A stretch of DNA of 64,000 nucleotides, from assembly GCF_900116645.1 (NCBI RefSeq), contig NZ_FPBO01000003.1, positions 1 through 64,000 of the forward strand. Reading direction: 5' to 3'. The notes beneath the pieces were generated by a model that was not told the origin of the DNA, did not search any database, and was given only the letters and a program-made list of their open reading frames with translations. This document shows, in pieces, positions 39,913-48,505 of the stretch (position 1 is its first letter; each line of letters starts with the position of its first letter). The DNA is from Pseudoduganella namucuonensis. Lineage in GTDB: Bacteria > Pseudomonadota > Gammaproteobacteria > Burkholderiales > Burkholderiaceae_D. A program made the position numbers and the translations under genes.

Positions 39913-41010
39913 TTAGAAGAAGTGACGCATGCCGACCATCAGGCCGGTCTGCGATCCCCCCGCCACCGGGTTGCTGCCCGCAGCGCCGCCGCTGACCGAG
40001 AGGTTGAGCGTGCCGCCGTTCGAGACATGGCCGGCGGTGACGTAAGCCGCGGTGCGCTTGGAGAGGTGGTAGAGGCCCCGCACGGCGAAGAGCGTCGCGT
40101 CGTTCGCGTTGCCCTTGGTATCGAGCCTGAACAGTTCCACCTCCACCGTGATTTCCGGGATGACGGGATAGGCGCCGCCGATGAAATACAAATCGCTCCT
40201 CGGCGCGGCGCTCGCCTCGTTGCTACGGCGGATCACGCCGCCGCCCAGCTTCGCCTGTCCGAACTTGACGTAACCGTTGATGGTGGCGCGGCTGTCGCCG
40301 AGGCCGCCGCTGGTCAGGCCCGCGAACGCGCCCGGCCCGCCGTTGATGCGGTCGTACGCGGCGGCGACGCCCCAACCGGCCGTGTCGTACTTCGCCATCA
40401 GGGACCACTCTCGGCAGGCCTTGCTGTCGGCCGCGTTTTCCCCCGCGCAGTTGGTTCCCGCCGGGCTCGGGCCGGCGTTGACCGCGTCGCGGCCGAAGCT
40501 GTAGGTGGCGCCGAGGGTCAGGCCGCTGAATGTGCCGCGATAGGCGACGGCGTTGTCGGCGCGCGCGTTGGGAATGTAGCTGTCCAGCCCGCCCGAACCG
40601 TAAATATTCGGGCCGAGGATGTCGCTGTCCAGAATGGACCAGAACAGCATGGTGTACTGGCGCCCGATGGATACGGTGCCCCAGTCGCCGGACAGGCCGA
40701 CGAAGGCCTGCCTGCCGAACAGGCGTCCGCCCTGGGCCTGCGTTCCGGCATCCGGCGCCAGACCGTTTTCCAGCGTGAACACCGCCTTGAGGCCACCGCC
40801 CAGATCCTCCGTGCCACGGAAACCCAGGCGCGACGGCAGGGTGCCGGTCAGGGTCGGCATCCGGGTCAGATTGTCCCCGCCGGCTCCCACGTTCGTGACG
40901 TATTCCACGCCGGTGTCGATCAGGCCATAGACCGAGACGTTGCCGCCCTGTGCGTGGCTGGCGGTTGCGGCGGCGGCCATCAAGCCGGCGGCGATCATGT
41001 TCTTTTTCAT
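39913..41010 (-). CDS. Burkholderiales-type general porin
   Basis: A 365-residue outer-membrane porin of the Gram-negative porin (OmpC-like) group common in Burkholderiales. It has a signal peptide (MKKNMIAAGLMAAAATASHAQ), then NVSVYGLIDTGVEYVTNV, the GFRGTEDLGGGLKAVFTLENG segment and repeated strands, and it ends in a phenylalanine (MVGMRHFF) as needed for barrel assembly. Within the catabolic island it probably admits the substrate through the outer membrane. Confidence 0.93.
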   Translation of the reverse strand: MKKNMIAAGLMAAAATASHAQGGNVSVYGLIDTGVEYVTNVGAGGDNLTRMPTLTGTLPSRLGFRGTEDLGGGLKAVFTLENGLAPDAGTQAQGGRLFGRQAFVGLSGDWGTVSIGRQYTMLFWSILDSDILGPNIYGSGGLDSYIPNARADNAVAYRGTFSGLTLGATYSFGRDAVNAGPSPAGTNCAGENAADSKACREWSLMAKYDTAGWGVAAAYDRINGGPGAFAGLTSGGLGDSRATINGYVKFGQAKLGGGVIRRSNEASAAPRSDLYFIGGAYPVIPEITVEVELFRLDTKGNANDATLFAVRGLYHLSKRTAAYVTAGHVSNGGTLNLSVSGGAAGSNPVAGGSQTGLMVGMRHFF

Positions 41011-41112
41011 TTTTTTGTCTCCATTGTTATAAAAATTCAGGCAAAAGCTTCCCCTTGGAGGGGGCCGGAAGGCCGCCTCCCCGGAACCGCGTGAGCCCGT
41101 TTCAGGCCTTAC

Positions 41113-42282
41113 TTATTTGGGATTGCACTGCCCCGCGTAGGCGTCCGCATGCTCCTTGAGCACGTCCGCCGCCAGCAGCCTGGACTCCGGTTTGCCCGAT
41201 GCGCCCTTGACGACTTGGTAGATGTGGTAGTTCTGCACCGGGAAGTTGTTCTTGCCGAACTTGAAGTCGCCCCGCACCGACTTGAATTGCGCGTTCTTGA
41301 TCGCCGCCGTCAGCGCCGCGCGGTCGGCCGCATTGCCCTTGACGGTACGGATGGCCGCGTCGAGCAACATGGCCGCGTCGTAGCTGAACGCGGCGTAAGG
41401 CGAAGGCGTGCGTCCGTGGCGCTTCTCGAATGCCGCGACAAACTGCTTAGATTGCGCGTTCGGCGCGCCGGGCGCCCAGGTATCGCCGACGATGGCGCCT
41501 ATCGCCGCCGCGCCCATCGCGTCGGCGGCGGAGCCTTCGATGGTATTGGAGGTATTGAGCGGAATCCTGGTCAGCAGCCCGGCCTGCTGGAACTGGCGGA
41601 CGAAGGTGACGCCCAGGCCGCCCGGATAGAAGGCATAGACCGCGTCCGGCTTGGACGCGGACAATTGGGTCAGCTCGGCGGAAAAATCGAGCTGATTGAG
41701 CGGGGTGTAGATCTCGTCGACGATCTCGCCCTTGTAGAAGCGCTTGAAGCCCTGGACCTTGTCCTTGCCGCCGATGAAGTTCGGCGTCATCGTGCTGACG
41801 CGCTTGACGCCCTTGTCGTTGAGGTACTTGCCGACCACTTCGGCCGGCACGTCGCTTTGCCAGGACATCACGAACTGGTTCGGCTTGCACTGCACGCCCG
41901 CCACCGGCGAGGGACCGGCCACGGTGCCGATGAACGGCAGGTTGGTCGAGGCGATCCGGTTCTGCATCGCCATCATGATGTTGGCGAAGGTCAGCCCGAC
42001 GATCACATCGGCCTTGTCCCGGTCGACCAGCTTGGCCAGCGCGTTCATCGCCACCTCGGGCTTTTGCTGGTCGTCCTCCTTGACCACCGTCGCCGCGACG
42101 CCGCCCAGCTTGCCGGACAGCTGGTCGAGCGCCAGGCTGAAGCCGTCGACCTGGTCGCGCCCGACATCGGCGGACGGCCCGGACAGCGTCGCCAGGAAGC
42201 CGATTTTGACGTCGGCCTTGGCCGCCGGGGCGGCGCCGGCGATCATCATTGCAACAAGCGCCCAATTCAGTTTCGTTTTCAT
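41113..42282 (-). CDS. LivK-type periplasmic substrate-binding protein
   Basis: A 389-residue periplasmic binding protein of the branched-chain amino acid/amide family (type I fold), with a signal peptide (MKTKLNWALVAMMIAGAAPAAKA). It contains VKIGFLATLSGPSADVGRDQVDGF, VVKEDDQQKPEVAMNALAKL and the C-terminal GDFKFGKNNFPVQNYHIYQVVK. Related proteins bind aromatic acids such as 4-hydroxybenzoate or benzoate. It is the likely partner of LivHMGF at 30953-34369, although eight genes lie between. Confidence 0.9.
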   Translation of the reverse strand: MKTKLNWALVAMMIAGAAPAAKADVKIGFLATLSGPSADVGRDQVDGFSLALDQLSGKLGGVAATVVKEDDQQKPEVAMNALAKLVDRDKADVIVGLTFANIMMAMQNRIASTNLPFIGTVAGPSPVAGVQCKPNQFVMSWQSDVPAEVVGKYLNDKGVKRVSTMTPNFIGGKDKVQGFKRFYKGEIVDEIYTPLNQLDFSAELTQLSASKPDAVYAFYPGGLGVTFVRQFQQAGLLTRIPLNTSNTIEGSAADAMGAAAIGAIVGDTWAPGAPNAQSKQFVAAFEKRHGRTPSPYAAFSYDAAMLLDAAIRTVKGNAADRAALTAAIKNAQFKSVRGDFKFGKNNFPVQNYHIYQVVKGASGKPESRLLAADVLKEHADAYAGQCNPK

Positions 42283-42314
42283 GTCAGTCTCCCATTGTTT
42301 TTATCGTTGTTGAA

Positions 42315-43262
42315 TCAGGCGACGGTGGTTTCCAGCTCGCCCAGTCCCGCGATCCATACCTTCATCACGTCGCCGCGCTTCAGGAAGATGCCGCTCTCCA
42401 TGCCCACGCCCGCCGGGGTGCCGGTGAGGATAATGTCGCCCGGATACAGGTCGACCCGGTGGCTCAGGTAGGATATCTGGTCCGCCACGCCGTACAGGTG
42501 GTTGCGCGTATTGGAATCCTGCTTGATCTCGCCATTGAGCCACAACTTGATGTCGAGGTCTTCGGGGGATTCGACGAAGGCCGCCGGCGTCATGAAGGGG
42601 CCGATGGGGCAGGAACCGTTGAAGCTTTTATGTCCGATCCAGTCGAAGCGGAATGGCGAGCTGACGTCGACCTGCTCGCGCTTCAGGTTGTCGCGCGCCG
42701 ACAAGTCGTTCGAGCAGGAGTAACCGGCGACGTAGCGCAAGGCGTCCGCCACGCCGACCTTGGAGGCGCGGCGGCCGATCACGACGGCCAGTTCCGCTTC
42801 CCAGTCCAGCATGCTGGTGTGGCCGGGGAAAGGCACGATCTCGCGGTGGCCCGCCAGGCTACCCTTGCCCGCTTTCAAGAAATGCCAGGGCGGAATGCCT
42901 TCGGCCTTCGGGTCCAGCACCAGTTTATGGTTGAGCGCGCGGCCCATGGCTTCCACATGGTCGCGATAATTGGCGCCGGCGCAATAGACCACGCCGGGTT
43001 GCGGCACCGGGGGCAGGAAATCGATGGCGCCCGCGTCCAGCAGGTAGCTGGCGTATTTGCCCGGAGCGGCGGCCAAAGCATCGGCGACAGCGAGCAGCCG
43101 GGCGTGGGCGGCGTCCCAATCCTCCAGCAACTCCATCACCGGTTTCCGGGCCAGCGGACCGCCCATGGCGACGCCCGCGAGATCGAACAGTTGCTGATTG
43201 ACGGCGATACCCGCCCCTGCGGCCCCGTTCTTGTCCGCATACGTGAAAAGCTGATATTTCAT
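42315..43262 (-). CDS. Fumarylacetoacetate hydrolase-family enzyme
   Basis: A 315-residue FAH-family protein. Conserved features are CAGANYRDHVEAMG, the metal-binding WEAELAVVIGR region, YVAGYSCSNDLSARD and the C-terminal GDIILTGTPAGVGME. Members hydrolyse or decarboxylate beta-diketo acids and ring-cleavage products (fumarylpyruvate, oxalocrotonate, 2-keto-4-pentenoates). Next to an extradiol-type dioxygenase, its natural role is to process the ring-opened product. The exact reaction cannot be read from sequence. Confidence 0.88.
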   Translation of the reverse strand: MKYQLFTYADKNGAAGAGIAVNQQLFDLAGVAMGGPLARKPVMELLEDWDAAHARLLAVADALAAAPGKYASYLLDAGAIDFLPPVPQPGVVYCAGANYRDHVEAMGRALNHKLVLDPKAEGIPPWHFLKAGKGSLAGHREIVPFPGHTSMLDWEAELAVVIGRRASKVGVADALRYVAGYSCSNDLSARDNLKREQVDVSSPFRFDWIGHKSFNGSCPIGPFMTPAAFVESPEDLDIKLWLNGEIKQDSNTRNHLYGVADQISYLSHRVDLYPGDIILTGTPAGVGMESGIFLKRGDVMKVWIAGLGELETTVA

Positions 43263-43271
43263 TTTAGATTC

Positions 43272-43649
43272 CTATCTGAGTAGGTACGACTGGTCGGAGA
43301 ACCGCAGCGTCACGGTGACGCCGCCCTCCATGAGGAGCCATTTCCGGATGGATGGCAGATACACCCCTTCCCTGATGAAGGGATCCCGTGCAAGGATTTG
43401 TTGCGCCTCCTCCATCGATGACGCGCGCACGATCGACATCCCGCCCAGCGCGCCCGGCGCGCCGCCCTCCTCCACGAACGGACCGGAGGCGAACAGTTCG
43501 CCGCGCTGCTCGGCGGCGATCGCCCACTGCAGGTGCGCCTCCAGCAACTCGCCAAAGCGCGACAGGTCGTTCGGCGTCCTGAGCGCGACGTACAAGGCCT
43601 TTTGCAGCATTTTCGCCAGCAGGCCGCGGGCGTTGTCGTTGATGTCCAT
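43272..43649 (-). CDS. YciI-like small barrel protein
   Basis: A 125-residue YciI-type ferredoxin-like protein (FGELLEAHLQWAIAAEQRGELFASGPFVEEGGAPGALGGMSIVRASSMEEAQQILARDPFIREGVY). The conserved HLQW, SGPF and DPFI elements are present. In aromatic pathways YciI and muconolactone-isomerase-like proteins can isomerise lactones or remove halide. Here it lies between the dioxygenase and the FAH-family gene in one operon and may process an intermediate. Confidence 0.82.
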   Translation of the reverse strand: MDINDNARGLLAKMLQKALYVALRTPNDLSRFGELLEAHLQWAIAAEQRGELFASGPFVEEGGAPGALGGMSIVRASSMEEAQQILARDPFIREGVYLPSIRKWLLMEGGVTVTLRFSDQSYLLR

Positions 43650-43650
43650 G

Positions 43651-44577
43651 TCAGTCGGGAAGTTCGAAGTTCATCGGGAATTCCGGCGGCGGCGGCTCGC
43701 TGGCCCATACCGCGGTCAGCTCCTCCGGCGTGACGTTCAAGGGCACCCAGCCGCTGTCGTCCTCCGGAATGATGTCGATGTCCCAGAAGTACTCCGCCAG
43801 GCTGTTCCACGGATCGCGGATGTAATGGAAGTAGTTCGATCCGCCCACGTGGCGGCCGGGACCGAAGGCGCTCTTGTAGCCGGCGCGCGTCATGGTCTGC
43901 GCGCCGATCGCGATTTCGTCGAAATCGCCGACCTCGAAACTCAGGTGGTGCAAGCCCGTGTGCGTGCTTTTCGCGAACGCCAGCATATGATGGTCGCCGC
44001 CGCCCGTGCCGCGCAGGAAGGCCAGGATGTCCTGCGCGCGGTCGGACACCTTCATCCCCAGCACTTGCGTGTAGAAATCGGTGGAGCGGTCGACGTCGGG
44101 GCTGAACTTGATCAGGTGCCCCAGGCGGCGCGGCCGCGCCCGCTTTTGCATGGTCTCGACCCCGCACGCGCGCGTGCCGATGCGGCGATAGCGGCCGGGC
44201 GAATTGACTTCCGGCGGCGCCGCCATCAGCGATGGCGCCGCTTCCTCGACCTGCACGTTGACCCAGTCGCCGTGCGGGTCCTGGAACCAGATGCCGCCGA
44301 AGGGCACGCGGAACGGGGCGTCGGCGATGGCCACGCCGGCGCGCTCCAGATTGCCTTTCAAGGCTTGCATTCCCGCCGCGTTGGTGCCGAGCGAGATATA
44401 GCTCAGGCGCTTCTTCGGCCCTTCGATCAGGCGCACCTGGTCTTGCGCCCGATCCGGGCAGCGAAACACCAGGTCGTTCCCGGAGGCGTGCGCCTCCAGG
44501 CCGAACAGTTCGTAAAAAGCGCGTCCGATTTCGAGGTCGGGCACGGTCATGCCGACGTGTAGCAGCGAGCGGATCAT
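43651..44577 (-). CDS. Extradiol-type ring-cleavage dioxygenase (two-domain VOC)
   Basis: A 308-residue protein made of two vicinal-oxygen-chelate domains, the layout of type I extradiol dioxygenases. The second domain keeps the 2-His-1-carboxylate iron site at the expected places: H154 (LGHLIKF), H210/H211 (GLHHLSFEV) and E262 (LAEYFWD), matching the spacing of catechol 2,3-dioxygenase (153/214/265). The N-terminal domain has degenerated, as usual. It probably opens a catechol or hydroquinone ring beside the hydroxyl groups. The 1-bp gap to the YciI-like gene shows tight cotranscription. Confidence 0.85.
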   Translation of the reverse strand: MIRSLLHVGMTVPDLEIGRAFYELFGLEAHASGNDLVFRCPDRAQDQVRLIEGPKKRLSYISLGTNAAGMQALKGNLERAGVAIADAPFRVPFGGIWFQDPHGDWVNVQVEEAAPSLMAAPPEVNSPGRYRRIGTRACGVETMQKRARPRRLGHLIKFSPDVDRSTDFYTQVLGMKVSDRAQDILAFLRGTGGGDHHMLAFAKSTHTGLHHLSFEVGDFDEIAIGAQTMTRAGYKSAFGPGRHVGGSNYFHYIRDPWNSLAEYFWDIDIIPEDDSGWVPLNVTPEELTAVWASEPPPPEFPMNFELPD

Positions 44578-44589
44578 GGCGGTGTCGTC

Positions 44590-44904
44590 CTATTTGAGGG
44601 GGGAGAACGGCGTCGGCGTGAGCAACTCGTTTTCCTGGTTGACGACCATGCCGCCCGCCTTGCCGAGATAGGCGCGCCATTCCGGTTTGGCCGACAAGGC
44701 CGCGCGGCGCCGCGCGCGGTCCTCGAAACTGTCGAAGCTCCACAGCTGCACGACACGGTTGAGTTCGCCCACTTCCGATACGAAATAGCCCAATAGCCGG
44801 CCCAGGGTTTCGCTCTGCAGCTTCAGCCCCTCGGCTTCGTAGATGTTCAGAAACTCGGGCATGGCGCCGGGCCGCAGCTGATAGGTGCGCTTCTCGATGA
44901 TCAC
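44590..44904 (-). CDS. NIPSNAP family protein
   Basis: A 104-residue NIPSNAP-type ferredoxin-like protein (MIIEKRTYQLRPGAMPEFLNIYEAEGLKLQ, then GLLGYFVSEVGELNRVVQLWSFDSFEDRARRRAAL in near form). It lies 1 bp after the dehydrogenase and 12 bp before the dioxygenase. NIPSNAP proteins occur in many aromatic and xenobiotic gene clusters without a proven function. Confidence 0.85.
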   Translation of the reverse strand: MIIEKRTYQLRPGAMPEFLNIYEAEGLKLQSETLGRLLGYFVSEVGELNRVVQLWSFDSFEDRARRRAALSAKPEWRAYLGKAGGMVVNQENELLTPTPFSPLK

Positions 44905-44905
44905 G

Positions 44906-45808
44906 TTACTCTCCTTGGTGTGTGTTCTGTTGCGACTCCGCCTCCAGCAGCTTGATGACGGCCGCGGCGTCCTCGTCGCGGATATCGCTGTCGATGGCGC
45001 GGTAAAAATACGATGCCGCCGCCGAAAACAGCGGCGAGGCGGCGCCCAGCTCGTCGGACATGTCGCGTCCCAGGTCCAGGTATTTCTTCAGGGTGACGAA
45101 CGGGCCGATCGCCGGCGTGAAGGCGCGCTCCGCCATCATCGGCGCGCGTATCGTGAACATGGTCGAACTGCCGGCGCCGTGCTTGATCACTTCGGCAACC
45201 ATCCGCGGGTCGAAACCGGCCATGGCGCCCAGGTTCATCGCCTCGGCGGCGGCCAGAATGTGGATGGAGAGCAGGTAGTTGGCGATCAGCTTCATGGCGA
45301 CCGCCGAGCCGAATTCGCCGATGTGGAAATGGTTGGCGGTGATGGCGTCCAGCACCGGCTTGCACTCCTCGATGAGCGACGCGGAACCGCCCAGGTAGAG
45401 CGAGGCCTTGCGCTGCGCCACCATCGGCGGCGAACCGCTGACCTCGGACTCGAGCACGCGTCCGCCGCGTTCCTCGATGCGTTTGGCCTGTTCCAGCTTG
45501 AACGCCTTGCCGTAGGTACTGAGTTCGATGACGATCTGGCCGGGCTTGAGCGCCGCCAACACGCCGTCGGGGCCCTCGAGGACGTCCAGCTGCGCCTGTT
45601 CGCTGGGCAGGCACAGCAGCAGGATATCGGCTTGGCGGGCGACGGCGGCCGGGCTTGCGAGCGCGTGGCCGCCGCGCGCGGCGAACTCCTCCCGGCCGGT
45701 GCGGCGGAAACCGGCCACCTGGTAGCCGGCCTGGATCAAATTGGTGGCGATCGGCAGTCCCAGCTGGCCGATGCCGATCATGCCGACGATCTGTGAGGGT
45801 GCGTCCAC
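44906..45808 (-). CDS. NAD(P)-dependent beta-hydroxyacid dehydrogenase (HIBADH family)
   Basis: A 300-residue 3-hydroxyisobutyrate/tartronate semialdehyde reductase-like dehydrogenase. The dinucleotide motif GMIGIGQLGLPIATNLIQAGY is N-terminal, the substrate loop is ESEVSGSPPMVAQRKASLYLGG, and the catalytic lysine lies in SAVAMKLIANYLL. It is the first gene of the minus-strand operon and faces a LysR regulator across a nested inverted repeat. It may oxidise a hydroxyacid formed in the lower part of the pathway. Confidence 0.87.
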   Translation of the reverse strand: MDAPSQIVGMIGIGQLGLPIATNLIQAGYQVAGFRRTGREEFAARGGHALASPAAVARQADILLLCLPSEQAQLDVLEGPDGVLAALKPGQIVIELSTYGKAFKLEQAKRIEERGGRVLESEVSGSPPMVAQRKASLYLGGSASLIEECKPVLDAITANHFHIGEFGSAVAMKLIANYLLSIHILAAAEAMNLGAMAGFDPRMVAEVIKHGAGSSTMFTIRAPMMAERAFTPAIGPFVTLKKYLDLGRDMSDELGAASPLFSAAASYFYRAIDSDIRDEDAAAVIKLLEAESQQNTHQGE

Positions 45809-45855
45809 GTCTGTCTCCCCGTTAATGTTTTGAAGTATTCTAGCGACGCGGCTTT

Positions 45856-45895
45856 CGTTAACCTATATCGATTCAGTGAATCAGCAGTATTAACG
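45856..45895. promoter_or_regulatory. Nested inverted repeat, candidate LysR operator
   Basis: In the 123-bp divergent region two dyads share one centre at about 45876. The inner dyad is GATTCAGTGAATC (45870-45882, perfect 6+1+6); the outer is CGTTAA (45856-45861) with TTAACG (45890-45895). Such symmetry near divergent starts is typical of LysR binding sites. Confidence 0.6.
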
Positions 45896-45931
45896 GCATT
45901 TATAGTTTCATAGGCATCAACACATCGGAGA

Positions 45932-46843
45932 ATGATGAAAGACCTCAACTTGCTATTTGTCTTCGAGGCATTGTGGCGCGACCGGTCGGTGACGGGGGCG
46001 GCGGAGAACCTGGGGCTGACGCAGGCGGCGGTCAGCAGCGCGCTGAAGCGGATGCGCCTGGAGCGCGGGGACAAGATGTTCACGCTGGTGGGCCGGCGCA
46101 TGGAACCGACGCCCTACGCCACCGCCATCGCCCAGCAACTGCTGGACGCCCTGGCGATGATACGCAACACCTCCGCGGAAGAGGCGAAATTCGACCCGGC
46201 CACGTCGCGCCGCCTGTTTACCGTGCGCACGCGCGATATCGGCGAAGTGGTGGACCTCCCTCCGCTGATGCGAAAGCTGGAGACGGAAGCGCCCCACATC
46301 AAGCTGCGGACCGTGTTCAAACCGATCGATGAAACGCTGAGTGGATTGGCGAGCGGCAGGATCGATTTCGCGATGGGCTTCCTGCCCGCGCTCGAAACCG
46401 GCATTCACCGCCGCCAGCTGTTCAAGCAGCACTACGTCTGCGTCATGCGCAAGGGGCATCCGCTGGAGGACCGGGAATTGACCGTTGAACGCCTGCGCGA
46501 GCAGCAGCATTTGCTGGTGGAGTATTCCGGCAGCGGCCACCAGGTCCTGGAGAAGGCATTGATCGACGCCGGCGCGCGGCATCAGATCAAGGTGCGCCTG
46601 CCGCAATACCTGTCCGCGCCGCATTTCATCATCGGTTCGGACCTGTTATGGTTCGCGCCCGCCATCCTGGTCAAGACGCTGACGCCGCATTTTGACCTGG
46701 TCACGAAACCGGTGCCCCTGGAACTGCCGGAATTCGATATCGGCCTGTACTGGCACGATCGGTATCACCGCGATCCGGGAAACAAGTGGCTGCGGGACTT
46801 TATCGTCGCGCAGACGGCCGAGATGCTGGCGGAAGGGGATTGA
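45932..46843 (+). CDS. LysR-family transcriptional regulator of the catabolic island
   Basis: A 303-residue LysR regulator of the NodD/NahR-like group (starts MMKDLNLLFVFEALWRDRSVTGAAENLGLTQAAVSSALKRMR; effector domain from about residue 90). NahR-like regulators answer aromatic effectors such as salicylate. It is divergent from the dehydrogenase gene that opens the 16-gene island, with a symmetric dyad between them, so it is the likely activator of that operon. The start could also be the ATG at 45935. Confidence 0.88.
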   Translation: MMKDLNLLFVFEALWRDRSVTGAAENLGLTQAAVSSALKRMRLERGDKMFTLVGRRMEPTPYATAIAQQLLDALAMIRNTSAEEAKFDPATSRRLFTVRTRDIGEVVDLPPLMRKLETEAPHIKLRTVFKPIDETLSGLASGRIDFAMGFLPALETGIHRRQLFKQHYVCVMRKGHPLEDRELTVERLREQQHLLVEYSGSGHQVLEKALIDAGARHQIKVRLPQYLSAPHFIIGSDLLWFAPAILVKTLTPHFDLVTKPVPLELPEFDIGLYWHDRYHRDPGNKWLRDFIVAQTAEMLAEGD

Positions 46844-46889
46844 ACAATGATCACGGCGGGCCGGCGGGCGCCGGCCCGCTGCGCGCCGC

Positions 46890-47654
46890 TTAGGCGGCGG
46901 TCTTGCCGGACAGGCGCTTGAGGCGGTCCAGCGCCGATTCGCCGGCGGTGCCCGGGTTGGCGGCGGACCTGCGGATGGCGTCCAGCTCAGCGGCCTGGTC
47001 CAGCGGACGCTGGCCGATGTCGGCGACGATCTTCATGCCGGCCGCCTCGTTGCTGACGTTCTGCGCGCGGCGCGTCAGCGCGTTCAGCGCGCTGGAGTTG
47101 CCCTGCAGGCCGCGCAGGCCGTTCAGCTGCTCCTGGCGCTCGGCGCGCACGTGCTGCAGGTCGCGCTGGGCGTTGGCGGTGGCCAGGGCCTGCATCGCCT
47201 TCTTGGCGGCGGCGTCGAAGTCGGCCAGCTGCTTGGACAGCGCGTCGACGATCTTCTGCAGCTCGGACATGTACTCCTCCGCGTCCGCCGCCTCCTGCTC
47301 CTCGGTCGGCAGGCGCGCCTTGTTGGCCTCCAGTTCGTCGCAGAACAGGTTGATGGTGGACTCCGAGATCTTGCCGGCGGCCAGTCGGTCGCCCAGCGTC
47401 TCGGCGGCGCGCTCGTCGCTGGCGATCAGTTCGCGCAGCTTGACGACGTCCTGGCGCTCCTTTTCAAAGGAGGAGCGGGCGGCGGCGAGCTTCTGGGCCG
47501 TGCCGCGCAGCGTGTCGGCCAGGCGGTCGCGGTCGGCCTCGGTCGCCGTCTCGGGATCGAAATTGGCGATCGCTTCGGACACGCGGTCGCCCAGGGCGCC
47601 GAAGTGTTTGGAAATCAGGCGCGCGGTCAAGCCCCAGCCATTCGAATTGCTCAT
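46890..47654 (-). CDS. PspA/IM30-like coiled-coil protein (YjfJ-like)
   Basis: A 254-residue almost wholly helical protein, rich in Ala, Glu and Arg, resembling the PspA/IM30 (ESCRT-III-like) family as in YjfJ. It starts MSNSNGWGLTARLISKHFGALGDRVSEAIANFDP, followed by long coiled coils (about 45-185), and ends in a short Lys/Arg tail. No signal peptide or membrane helix is visible, so it should act on the cytoplasmic face of membranes. It follows a YjfK-like gene on the same strand, and the pair matches the enterobacterial yjfJ-yjfK order, a neighbourhood of unknown function. Confidence 0.75.
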   Translation of the reverse strand: MSNSNGWGLTARLISKHFGALGDRVSEAIANFDPETATEADRDRLADTLRGTAQKLAAARSSFEKERQDVVKLRELIASDERAAETLGDRLAAGKISESTINLFCDELEANKARLPTEEQEAADAEEYMSELQKIVDALSKQLADFDAAAKKAMQALATANAQRDLQHVRAERQEQLNGLRGLQGNSSALNALTRRAQNVSNEAAGMKIVADIGQRPLDQAAELDAIRRSAANPGTAGESALDRLKRLSGKTAA

Positions 47655-47721
47655 AATGTCCTTCCTTTCGTTGAGATAGAACTGCTCTGCACTGCTCGTT
47701 TGTACCTACTGCCTGCGGACG

Positions 47722-48504
47722 TCACTGGATGACGATCCGTTCCTGCTCCACCGGTATGCCGATGACGAAATCGACATGGATGCCGCGTTTGTTCGCGTCG
47801 CCGTTCACGCTGCGGAGGATCTCCGTCGTGATCAGCAGGAATTCCGGCCCCGCGCCCGGCAGCTCGCGCACATAGGGCATGAAATACAGGTCCTGCTTCA
47901 TGCCCTGCACGCCGGCCGCGTCGTCGATGCGGGTTTCGCTGCCCGTGTAGGGCTGGACGAACTCGGCGTCCGCGTTGCCCGCGTCGCGCCGGTAGTCGAC
48001 GCCCTCCTCCTGGCCGAACACCAGGTCCAGGTCGGCCTCGTCCAGGCCGTAGTCGCCCAGTTGGGCGCGCCACAGGGTGTAGCTGCGGTCGCCCAGGCCG
48101 TAGCCCAGTTCACCCGTGTAGGCCTGCTGGTCCTCCACCGTTTCCGGGATCACCCGCGCCAGCTGGGTGCAATACATGACCTCGGCCACCTCGCCCTGCG
48201 CGTTCACGTACACCTGCAGGAACTTCTCGTCGGCCTGGTCGTCGCCGGTGTCCAGGTAGTAGCGGTAGACGCTGCCGGACAGGTTCAGCTTGAGCCGCGA
48301 AATCGCCAGGATGCGGGTGTCGGCGCCGGTCGGCGGCTGGATCAGCGAGCCGGCCGTGCTGGCGCGCAGCAGCGAACCCTGCTGCATGGTGACCACGCTG
48401 CCGATACGGGCGCCCAGCGGCAGTTGCTGGTCCGCCGGCGCCTCCGTCATGCCGCGCTTGCCGGCCGCGCCCTTCACGTACTCGAATGCATCCTTCCAAC
48501 CCAT
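47722..48504 (-). CDS. DUF2491 (YjfK) family protein
   Basis: A 260-residue protein of the DUF2491/YjfK family, function unknown. It starts MGWKDAFEYVKGAAGK and has the conserved-looking blocks LPLGARIGSVVTMQQGSLLRA, KFLQVYVNAQGEVAEVMYCTQLARVIP and MKQDLYFMPYVRELPG. No signal or membrane segment is visible. The ATG at 48504 is 1 bp from the stop of the repeat-containing exported protein, so the three genes at 46890-49378 form one operon. Confidence 0.8.
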   Translation of the reverse strand: MGWKDAFEYVKGAAGKRGMTEAPADQQLPLGARIGSVVTMQQGSLLRASTAGSLIQPPTGADTRILAISRLKLNLSGSVYRYYLDTGDDQADEKFLQVYVNAQGEVAEVMYCTQLARVIPETVEDQQAYTGELGYGLGDRSYTLWRAQLGDYGLDEADLDLVFGQEEGVDYRRDAGNADAEFVQPYTGSETRIDDAAGVQGMKQDLYFMPYVRELPGAGPEFLLITTEILRSVNGDANKRGIHVDFVIGIPVEQERIVIQ

Positions 48505-48505
48505 G

